From UBA4582 sp047630175 (GTDB lineage: Bacteria > Pseudomonadota > Gammaproteobacteria > Pseudomonadales > Azotimanducaceae): a stretch of 41,204 nucleotides of DNA. The position numbers were made by a program, and so were the translations under genes. Below are positions 27,139 to 33,762 of the stretch, piece after piece; position 1 is the first letter of the stretch; the number at the start of each line of letters is the position of its first letter. The notes under the pieces were generated by a model. It did not search any database and was not told where the DNA came from. It was given only the letters and a program-made list of their open reading frames with translations. Location of the stretch: assembly GCA_047630175.1 (NCBI GenBank), contig JBLHVI010000030.1, forward strand, positions 1 to 41,204, read 5' to 3'.

Positions 27139-27167
27139 TTGACAGGTAAGCCGACCACCCATAGCAT
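27139..27167 (+). promoter_or_regulatory. promoter for ispB
   Basis: TTGACA (27139-27144), 17 bases, TAGCAT (27162-27167). It is divergent from the rplU promoter and predicts a leader of about 60 bases that contains the tandem repeat. Confidence 0.55.
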
Positions 27168-27194
27168 GCCCTGTTTAACGCTAACGCGCCCTAT

Positions 27195-27228
27195 TTGAGC
27201 CATCCACTAGGTTGAGCCACCCACTAGG
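27195..27228 (+). repeat. 17-bp tandem repeat in the ispB leader
   Basis: Two adjacent copies of TTGAGCCAtCCACTAGG differ at one base (T or C in the ninth position). The second copy ends 6 bases before the ispB ATG, so its ACTAGG may be the ribosome site. The repeat duplicates that element. Confidence 0.8.
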
Positions 27229-27234
27229 CATTGC

Positions 27235-28200
27235 ATGAACTACCCATTTTATAATGTGGTTGCCACCGACTTTGCGTCGGTCGACCGATTGATCATCGCT
27301 AGCCTATCTTCCCGCGTACCCTTGGTGGAGGAGATCTCTGGCTATTTGATTGGTGCCGGCGGCAAGCGACTGCGACCGCTACTCGTGCTGCTAGCAGCCA
27401 ATGCCTGCGACTACAAAGCAGACAAGCACATAAATCTCGCTGCCGTGATCGAATTTCTGCACACCGCCATGCTTTTGCACGATGACGTTGTCGATGAGTC
27501 TGACCTACGCCGTGGGCGAAAAACAGTGAATGCCACCTGGGGCAACCCAGCCAGTGTACTCGTCGGTGATTTCCTGCATTCACGAGCCTTCGAGATGATG
27601 GTCGATATCGGTGATATGCGGGTCATGGAAATTTTATCTCACGCCACGAATACCATCGCCGAAGGCGAGGTACAGCAACTCGGCAATATACGTAACATCG
27701 ACACCACGGAGGCGAATTACCTGCAGGTTATCACCCGCAAGACCGCTACGTTGTTTGAAGCCGCATCACACTCGGGGGCAGTCCTGGCTGGCGCCAATGC
27801 CGAAGAAGAACAGGCATTGCGGGGCTATGGGCTGCATCTAGGCTTGGCGTTCCAGTTGATTGACGACATTCTCGACTACGAGGGAACAACCGAGAATCTG
27901 GGGAAAAACGTCGGCGATGACTTTGCGGAGGGCAAAGTTACCCTACCGCTCATTGTGGCTATGCGTAATGGTGACGATAAGCAGAGCAGCTACATTCGCG
28001 ATGCTATTTTGGGGGGCGATGTCTCAGACATAGACCAGTTGCTGCCGATCATCAAAGCCACCGGCGGCCTGCAGTACGCCAACGATATGGCACAGGCCGA
28101 GATCGACCAGGCCTTACATTGCCTGACGCCCTTACCCCCATCTTCTTTTAAAGAAGCGATGCAGACACTGGCCAAATTCGCGTTGGAACGCAGCTACTAG
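27235..28200 (+). CDS. ispB: octaprenyl (polyprenyl) diphosphate synthase
   Basis: A 321-residue trans-prenyltransferase making the quinone side chain. The first aspartate-rich motif is LLHDDVVDESDLRRG and the second is LIDDILDYEG. GGKRLRPLLVLL is the substrate-binding start of the fold. It extends FPP with IPP from the MEP pathway, to which ispH in this window contributes. It is divergent from rplU. Confidence 0.95.
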   Translation: MNYPFYNVVATDFASVDRLIIASLSSRVPLVEEISGYLIGAGGKRLRPLLVLLAANACDYKADKHINLAAVIEFLHTAMLLHDDVVDESDLRRGRKTVNATWGNPASVLVGDFLHSRAFEMMVDIGDMRVMEILSHATNTIAEGEVQQLGNIRNIDTTEANYLQVITRKTATLFEAASHSGAVLAGANAEEEQALRGYGLHLGLAFQLIDDILDYEGTTENLGKNVGDDFAEGKVTLPLIVAMRNGDDKQSSYIRDAILGGDVSDIDQLLPIIKATGGLQYANDMAQAEIDQALHCLTPLPPSSFKEAMQTLAKFALERSY

Positions 28201-28319
28201 CCGAATCGCACACTCCTGCACCCGCCATCTGGATATCGAAGGGCTTCCTTGGCCGGACCTGACACAAGCAAGCCAGCCGGCAATACCTAGTTCGCTTCAG
28301 GCGACTTGGCGATACCCCT

Positions 28320-28820
28320 TTGCGCATTGTTAACTTGGAAAACGCTATCGAAATCTCAACCGCCAATTTCTCACGCTGCCAACAATACCGCTACTTGCTG
28401 ACACGGTCATGGGATCAGACTCTGCCGCATGTATTGTTCATCGGTCTGAATCCGTCCACCGCTGATGCCAAAAACAACGACCCAACCCTCGTGCGCTGCA
28501 TGGGCTTCGCTCGAGACTGGGGTTTTGGCGGGGTGCGGATCGCCAACTTATTTGCTTATCGCACCACTTGGCCGACCGAACTCAAGCGCGCCGGGGAACC
28601 CATCGGGCCGCAAAACAATCGCTGGCTTCGCCGCGAAGCCAAAGCAGCCGCTCTGGTTATCGTCGCGTGGGGTAACGACGGCAAGCTATTGCTGCGCGCC
28701 AGCCAAGTTCTACCCCTATTGCCAGCGCCCCACTGCCTTGCCATCAATCAATCTGGGGAACCTGCCCACCCCCTCTATCAACCCGCCAGCACACGACCAT
28801 CACCTTATACCCAGCGCTAG
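28320..28820 (+). CDS. DUF1643 domain protein
   Basis: A 166-residue soluble protein that matches DUF1643 from end to end: VLFIGLNPSTADAKNNDPT, CMGFARDWGFGGVRIANLFA, AWGNDGKLL and a C-terminal HPLYQP. The function of the family is unknown; the fold resembles uracil-DNA-glycosylase-like nucleotide-binding proteins, which is my inference. The start is uncertain: TTG 28320 has no ribosome site, and no in-frame ATG occurs before the conserved region. It follows ispB by 119 bases. Confidence 0.8.
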   Translation: MRIVNLENAIEISTANFSRCQQYRYLLTRSWDQTLPHVLFIGLNPSTADAKNNDPTLVRCMGFARDWGFGGVRIANLFAYRTTWPTELKRAGEPIGPQNNRWLRREAKAAALVIVAWGNDGKLLLRASQVLPLLPAPHCLAINQSGEPAHPLYQPASTRPSPYTQR

Positions 28821-28966
28821 CAACTACCGATCCAGCAAAAACCCCACGGCCCACTCCAACCATCGCTGAATGCCGCTCGCTATTAGTGCGCATAGGCTTT
28901 TTACGCATTATATAAGTGCATTTTGTCGTATCAGAATGTCTCAGACTCACCAATTTGACGCACATA

Positions 28967-28985
28967 CAGACTGACAGACAGTCTG
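28967..28985. promoter_or_regulatory. 19-bp palindrome upstream of the TorF-like gene
   Basis: CAGACTG and CAGTCTG flank ACAGA: a perfect 7-bp inverted repeat 91 bases before the start codon. It could be an operator or a hairpin in the leader. Confidence 0.4.
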
Positions 28986-29075
28986 GCCCGGTTATTGCTT
29001 TGTCACTCTTGGGGGGCGGATAAAGCCCACAAGTAAAAACCTTATGCCGAAAAACTTACACAACAGGGGAAACAA

Positions 29076-29792
29076 ATGACATTACGAAAAGGATACATCG
29101 CTTTCGCAACTGCCGGACTCCTAGCCAGCGCAGGCGCTGTTCAAGCTGACGACCTGACAGCTAATGCTGCCGCAAGCAACAACTACATCTGGAGAGGCTT
29201 GACCCAGAGCGTTAACGAGGCAGCTGTATCAGGCGGCATCGACTACACCATGGATAACGGCTTTTACGTTGGTACTTGGGCATCCAACGTTAGCTACGGT
29301 GCAGGCGATAATTTCTCCTACGAGCACGATATTTATGGCGGGTATGCTGGCGAAGCCGGTGGTATCGGTTACGACGTCGGCTACTTGTACTACAACTATG
29401 ACGACGCTGCCAATTTCGACTTTGGTGAAATCTATGCCTCCATTACCTTGAGCGCGTTTACATTGGGCATGAATGTGTTGTCCAACACCGAAGCCGACGA
29501 AGGCCTAAACCAAGACTTTGGCTTTGGCAAAGCAAGCTACGTCTATGCCGACTACGCGACTGAAGTTCGCGATGGCCTAGAGCTAGGTTTTCACGTTGGT
29601 TACCACAGCGGCGACTTCAACGAGGCCTTCAATGGCGTCCCAGGCAACTACACGGACTACAACATCTCTTTATCAAAAGACGGCTTCAGCTTCATGATTT
29701 CTGACACAAACCTTGACGCTGTCCCCGGCGACGAACTGCTAAACGACGAAATGAAATTCGTTGTTGGCTACTCAACGGACATCCAGCTTTAA
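29076..29792 (+). CDS. TorF family putative porin
   Basis: A 238-residue outer-membrane protein. A signal peptide ends in AVQA, before DDLTANAAASNNYIWRGLTQS. That opening and the alternating aromatic strands (YDVGYLYYNYDD, YHSGDFNEAF) are typical of the TorF/TIGR02001 family of small beta-barrels. The family is found beside respiratory or metabolic genes and its substrate is not known. The protein is acidic, with tyrosine girdles. An AGGGGA site precedes the ATG. It ends before a strong bidirectional terminator and faces the SPFH operon. Confidence 0.85.
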   Translation: MTLRKGYIAFATAGLLASAGAVQADDLTANAAASNNYIWRGLTQSVNEAAVSGGIDYTMDNGFYVGTWASNVSYGAGDNFSYEHDIYGGYAGEAGGIGYDVGYLYYNYDDAANFDFGEIYASITLSAFTLGMNVLSNTEADEGLNQDFGFGKASYVYADYATEVRDGLELGFHVGYHSGDFNEAFNGVPGNYTDYNISLSKDGFSFMISDTNLDAVPGDELLNDEMKFVVGYSTDIQL

Positions 29793-29845
29793 GTTAGAAA
29801 GTCATGCTAGGCTCGAAAGGTGCGCCTTGTAACACGCGCACCTAC

Positions 29846-29882
29846 GAACAAAAAAGGCGCCTTTATGGCGCCTTTTTTGTTC
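29846..29882. terminator. bidirectional intrinsic terminator
   Basis: A perfect 16-bp inverted repeat (GAACAAAAAAGGCGCC and its complement) with a 5-base loop. A-tracts and T-tracts lie on both sides, so it can end the TorF-like gene on the plus strand and the SPFH operon on the minus strand. Confidence 0.92.
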
Positions 29883-29899
29883 AATAATTCCTGTATAAA

Positions 29900-30838
29900 C
29901 TAGACATCGCCCGCCTTCTCAACTGGCTTGTCTATGAGTCGGTCTAAATTCAAATTATCCAACCACGCCTGATACTCCATAATGTTCGCGGGTAATATAA
30001 TACGCGATTCTTCTAGGCTCTCAATCGCATCAATGTAACTCTCGTTAAGGCGCAGCTTCAGCGCTGCACTACCACCAGGACGATTCACCACCTCAGCAAT
30101 TTTCTCAATTGACTCGGCGGTAGCCGCAGCAATAGACAATATCTCTTGCGCATAACCTTCGGCTTCATTGATTCGCCGCTGCATCTCACCCTCTGAGCGG
30201 TTTATCAGCTCTGCCTTCAAACCTTCGGAACGATTAATACGGCTTTGCTTGTCACCTTCGCTCTCGGCGAGAATCGCTCGGCGTTCGCGCTCGGCGCTGA
30301 CCTGCTTTTCCATGGCGTCGCGCACGGTATTGGGCGGCGTAATGTTCTTTATCTCGTAACGGTGAACGCGAATTCCCCACGCCTTACCTGCCTGGTCGAG
30401 CACTTCGACTACCTTAGCACTAATGAGGTTACGCTCTTCAAACGTACGATCAAGATCGAGCTTACCAATGACTGAACGCGTTGTTGTTTTTGCTAGCTGA
30501 ACAGCCGCGTAACGATAATCAACAATGCCGTAACTTGCCTTAATAGGATCCCAGATTGACATATAAATCACGCCGTCAACGATGACCTTGACCTCATCAC
30601 CTGTGAAACATTCTTGCGGCGGCACATCAATCGCTTCTTCGCGCAGATCCTGTACAAACGTCACCTTATCAACAAAGGGCACGAGCGCATGGAAGCCCGC
30701 GTCGAGCGTTTTATGATATTTTCCAAGACGCTCAACAATATGTGCTGTCTGCGTCGAAACAAGGCGGATTGACTGAAACAATTTGATGATGAACACACCA
30801 AAAATGATCGCCCAGATTGCCATTACAAAAATATCCAT
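29900..30838 (-). CDS. SPFH/Band 7 (stomatin-like) protein, second copy in operon
   Basis: A 312-residue membrane-anchored stomatin/paraslipin of the QmcA type. One N-terminal transmembrane helix is followed by the SPFH domain (VERLGKYHKTLDAGFHALVPFVDKV, split here as two motifs VERLGKYHKTLDAG and FHALVPFVDKV). A long charged coiled coil rich in Glu-Arg-Ala follows, and then a C-terminal segment. These proteins oligomerise in membrane microdomains and often pair with NfeD. It follows the other SPFH gene after 3 bases. The two share the layout but only partial sequence, so the duplication is old. Confidence 0.9.
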   Translation of the reverse strand: MDIFVMAIWAIIFGVFIIKLFQSIRLVSTQTAHIVERLGKYHKTLDAGFHALVPFVDKVTFVQDLREEAIDVPPQECFTGDEVKVIVDGVIYMSIWDPIKASYGIVDYRYAAVQLAKTTTRSVIGKLDLDRTFEERNLISAKVVEVLDQAGKAWGIRVHRYEIKNITPPNTVRDAMEKQVSAERERRAILAESEGDKQSRINRSEGLKAELINRSEGEMQRRINEAEGYAQEILSIAAATAESIEKIAEVVNRPGGSAALKLRLNESYIDAIESLEESRIILPANIMEYQAWLDNLNLDRLIDKPVEKAGDV

Positions 30839-30841
30839 GAC

Positions 30842-31783
30842 CTAACTCCCCGCCTGAGTTTTAATAGTCGGCTTGGTATTAACCGTTTGTGAGACGGTCT
30901 CAATACCTTCGAAAAAGCCCTGCATCTTCGCCAACTCGGACGGTACGATAGATACATCTGCGCGCTTGAATAACTGCCCAACTCGGGCGATATAGCTTTG
31001 CACCAGCCTGACATTCATTGCTTGTTCGCCACCCGGCTTCTCGATTGCGTCAGCAATGGCCTTCGTGCCCTCCGCCGTTGCCGTCGCCAGAATAGAAATC
31101 TCGCGCGCTCTACCTGTCGCCTCGTTAATACGTTTCTGACGCTCCCCCTCAGAAATATTAATCGCTTCTTGGCGTTCACCTTGCGACAAATTAATCGTCG
31201 AGTCTCGCTCAGCATTGGCCAGCGTAATCTCAGCGCGTTTCTGGCGCTCGGCCTCCATCTGCCTCTCCAGCACATCAATGACTTTTACCGACGGCGTAAT
31301 ATTCATAACTTCATAGCGCATCACTTTGATTCCCCAGGGTTCAGAGGCATGATCTATTTCTGTGACGATAGTTTCATTGAGTCGTTCACGCTCTGAAAAC
31401 GTTTCGCCCAAGGTGAGTTTGCCGACCTCAGATCGGACCGTGGTTTGCGCAAGATTTACCGCCGCCACTAAAAAATCCTCAATACCATAGCTCGCCTTGT
31501 AAGGGTCCATCAGCTGGATATACAGCAGGCCATCCACATCAATCTGAATATTGTCACGGGATATACAACTCTGATGAGGAATATTTAGGCATTGCTCACG
31601 TGTTTCGTGGCGATAAGCCACTCGGTCCACAAAAGGGATTAGAAAGTGCAGTCCCGGCTCTAAAATAGCTCTGAACTTGCCAAATCGCTCAATGACGCAG
31701 CGATGACGCATAGAGACAATCAGAATCAACTTATAAAAAATGAACCCAACGGCTAGCAGGGCGAAGGTGATGATGGCGAACAT
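30842..31783 (-). CDS. SPFH/Band 7 (stomatin-like) protein, first copy in operon
   Basis: A 313-residue protein of the same family as its downstream neighbour. It has an N-terminal helix and a Band 7 domain (VIERFGKFRAILEPGLHFLIP, given in parts VIERFGKFRAIL and EPGLHFLIP). A coiled coil follows with a repeated NISEGERQKRINEATG pattern. It starts 42 bases after nfeD. Tandem SPFH genes with nfeD probably make a hetero-oligomeric scaffold; this is inference. Confidence 0.9.
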   Translation of the reverse strand: MFAIITFALLAVGFIFYKLILIVSMRHRCVIERFGKFRAILEPGLHFLIPFVDRVAYRHETREQCLNIPHQSCISRDNIQIDVDGLLYIQLMDPYKASYGIEDFLVAAVNLAQTTVRSEVGKLTLGETFSERERLNETIVTEIDHASEPWGIKVMRYEVMNITPSVKVIDVLERQMEAERQKRAEITLANAERDSTINLSQGERQEAINISEGERQKRINEATGRAREISILATATAEGTKAIADAIEKPGGEQAMNVRLVQSYIARVGQLFKRADVSIVPSELAKMQGFFEGIETVSQTVNTKPTIKTQAGS

Positions 31784-31825
31784 AGACAGAACATCCTTTT
31801 TTTCAACGTCAACGTGACTGCTTTG

Positions 31826-32311
31826 TTAACTCAGGCCTTGATCGCTCGAGTCTTCTTCATTGAAGCAGGGGGCAACAATAATTGTTGTGTTTTCTCGCGC
31901 AACCACACGCGCGCAACTGTCCGGCGACATCTTCGTTCCATCCCCTAGCGCGCGCCAGCGGATACCTCGAAAACTGACAACGCCAGCTGACTGACCGGGA
32001 CCTATTTGTTCAACAACCACGACAACGCTATCGACTTCGTCGAGAATTTCTTCGGTGTTTGCAACTGTCGAATCCCCTTCGATAAATTGCGAGAATAAAG
32101 CTCTGAGCCCAAAAATCAGAAGCAGGGAGGACATAAAGAAGAGTGTCATTGCCTCTGGCCATGTTGTCACCAGGCCAGTCCAAAGCCCAACTGCCACCAA
32201 TAAACAACCACCGCCCAAAAAAAAGACGATACCGCCCGGAATGATCAATTCCGCCAACATCAAGATTCCAGCGGCAATGGCCCAGTAGACAGGTTCGGTG
32301 AGAATAAGCAT
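31826..32311 (-). CDS. NfeD family membrane protein
   Basis: A 161-residue short-form NfeD. Three or four hydrophobic helices (AELIIPGGIVFFLGGGCLL, LTTWPEAMTLFFMSSLLLIFG) precede a soluble OB-fold domain (GQSAGVVSFRGIRWRALGDG) at about 105-150. Short NfeD proteins partner with SPFH proteins. It is the first gene of the nfeD-SPFH-SPFH operon. No good ribosome site precedes the ATG at 32311. Confidence 0.88.
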   Translation of the reverse strand: MLILTEPVYWAIAAGILMLAELIIPGGIVFFLGGGCLLVAVGLWTGLVTTWPEAMTLFFMSSLLLIFGLRALFSQFIEGDSTVANTEEILDEVDSVVVVVEQIGPGQSAGVVSFRGIRWRALGDGTKMSPDSCARVVARENTTIIVAPCFNEEDSSDQGLS

Positions 32312-32326
32312 GATTTGATTGGAACT

Positions 32327-32349
32327 CGCTTGACATATTATGTCAAGCG
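32327..32349. promoter_or_regulatory. 23-bp perfect palindrome at the nfeD operon
   Basis: CGCTTGACATA and TATGTCAAGCG flank a single T: 11 bp on each side match without error. It begins 16 bases upstream of the nfeD start codon. A one-base centre cannot form an RNA hairpin loop, so a DNA-binding dimer site is more likely. The regulator is unknown. Confidence 0.6.
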
Positions 32350-32514
32350 TTATTCACGAGGCCCTACGGCCAGACGGTGCTAGGTAGCAATGCGTGTCGA
32401 GTACCGTAGGGTACAAAATGTGCGCAGCATCTGCCGCTTTGTTACGTGGAAGTGCGAGGTTAGCATGCCCGAAAAACTTACAAACCAACCGGCAGGTTGC
32501 GGTGACAAAAGCGC

Positions 32515-32727
32515 TTAACCGAGTGACATTCCACGCTGCATAGACTGGCCAAACAATCGGTGACAGGCACTCGCATAATCACAGTCCATGATCCAGTTAG
32601 CAGGACGCTGACTAGTGCGCACGCCAGATTCCGGTGAGAGAAATTCGGGCTTAAACGGCACCAGTTCACCTGATAGCGCACCGTTATCATCGACAATTTG
32701 ATCTGACATAGGAATGAATACTTTCAT
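32515..32727 (-). CDS. small protein of unknown function, divergent from the PdsR-like gene
   Basis: I do not recognise the 70-residue product. It starts MKVFIPMSDQIVDDNGALSG and reads on with LVPFKPEFLSPES. This resembles short conserved proteins whose N terminus is MKVF(I/V)P-x-(S/T)-D followed by LVPF, but I cannot name a family. I chose ATG 32727 because AAGGAAG lies 11 bases upstream; an open frame extends to 32916 but lacks a ribosome site. Two cysteines (DCDYASACHRL) could bind metal or pair. It is divergent from the two-component genes. Confidence 0.5.
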   Translation of the reverse strand: MKVFIPMSDQIVDDNGALSGELVPFKPEFLSPESGVRTSQRPANWIMDCDYASACHRLFGQSMQRGMSLG

Positions 32728-32925
32728 TTGGATACTGTCTTCCTTAATTTTCACTCGTTGGAGTTTTGTCATTAGCCGTAAATTCAAATGCAGCCAACCG
32801 CGGCGCTGTGTCTTGCTCAACCGTCTGCTCTTCAGCAGCCGATTTTCTTGAGAATAGTTAACACGTAAATATTCGAGTATCTGTTGAAGCATAGTGAAAG
32901 TTTGCGGAACAAGCATGGAGGAATA

Positions 32926-33030
32926 ATGGACCTTTATACTTATCCAGCCATCAAACCTTCAACCACCCAACTTATGATAGGCGAGATTGGAAACAGGGAA
33001 ATACTTCCTGAATTTGATGTCATACAATGA
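32926..33030 (+). CDS. 34-codon leader ORF upstream of the PdsR-like gene
   Basis: Starting at ATG 32926, directly behind a strong GGAGGAAT ribosome site, the frame encodes MDLYTYPAIKPSTTQLMIG and 15 more residues ending IQ. The TGA stop overlaps an ATG at 33027 in the frame of the response regulator (ATGA), and the likelier ATG 33057 is 26 bases downstream. This is a layout for translational coupling. I see no run of regulatory codons. It may be a leader peptide or a small protein. Confidence 0.5.
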   Translation: MDLYTYPAIKPSTTQLMIGEIGNREILPEFDVIQ

Positions 33031-33056
33031 CCGCACCACAAAATCAGGAATTGCTC

Positions 33057-33755
33057 ATGGCCAAGCGTATCGCTATCGTCGAGGACGACCCGGATCAACG
33101 CAGCAACTACGTGGATGCTATTACCAAAAAAGGCTACGAAGTAACCGCCTATAGTAATCGGCGAGAAGCATTAAGCGGCTTTGAGCGGGAACTGCCCGAC
33201 CTGGCCATCTTGGACATTATTCTCGGTGACGAGGTTGACGCGGGCTTTGAAATTTGTCGCGACCTACTCGCAAGATCAGCCTCTTTGCCGGTTATTTTCT
33301 TGACCGAGCGCATCGACGAGATCGACAAGATCAGCGGTCTGCGGTTGGGTGCCTGGGACTACTTGCCAAAGCCGATATCTTTGGACTACCTCGCCGAGCG
33401 GATCAGTTCACTGCTGCGCATCCATGAGGCGCGTGGACAGTCCAATGCCGGCTCGTCGAGCGCCAAGTTGGTAGGTGAAATGTCCATCGACCAAGAAGCT
33501 TTACTCGTCTCCTGGAAGAACCAAGCCATCAATCTCTCAGGGACAGAATTCAGAATGCTTGCCAAGCTTGTCCGCGTTCCAGGACATGCCGTTTCCTACG
33601 ACACGCTTATGAATGCGACTATGCAAAGCTTAGTAACAAATAACACCATCAACACTCATATGCGCAATATACGCAAAAAATTCGAGAGCATTGATGCTGA
33701 GTTCAATTGCATTAAAAGCGAATACGGCTTCGGCTATCGCTGGTCAGCAAAGTAA
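33057..33755 (+). CDS. response regulator, OmpR/PhoB type (PdsR-like)
   Basis: A receiver domain (IVEDDPDQRSNYVDAI; phosphoacceptor Asp53 and Lys105 from this start) is followed by a winged-helix DNA-binding domain (LSGTEFRMLAKLV, INTHMRNIRKKFESID, GFGYRW). The opening strongly resembles the response regulator of the proteobacterial dedicated sortase system (PdsR, TIGR03787). ATG 33057 is preferred for its AGGAA site 6 bases upstream. An in-frame ATG at 33027 would overlap the leader ORF stop. The cognate kinase gene starts 7 bases downstream. No sortase or sortase substrate gene is in the window. Confidence 0.82.
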   Translation: MAKRIAIVEDDPDQRSNYVDAITKKGYEVTAYSNRREALSGFERELPDLAILDIILGDEVDAGFEICRDLLARSASLPVIFLTERIDEIDKISGLRLGAWDYLPKPISLDYLAERISSLLRIHEARGQSNAGSSSAKLVGEMSIDQEALLVSWKNQAINLSGTEFRMLAKLVRVPGHAVSYDTLMNATMQSLVTNNTINTHMRNIRKKFESIDAEFNCIKSEYGFGYRWSAK

Positions 33756-33762
33756 ATAACTG

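Noticed and set aside
28744..28965. 73-codon minus-strand frame beside the DUF1643 gene
   Set aside because: It is antisense to the end of a better gene, has poor composition and ends inside a gene's coding strand.
32728..32916. N-terminal extension of the small 70-residue protein to 133 residues
   Set aside because: No ribosome site precedes the upstream ATG. The extension is basic and unlike the rest, while AAGGAAG precedes the internal ATG.
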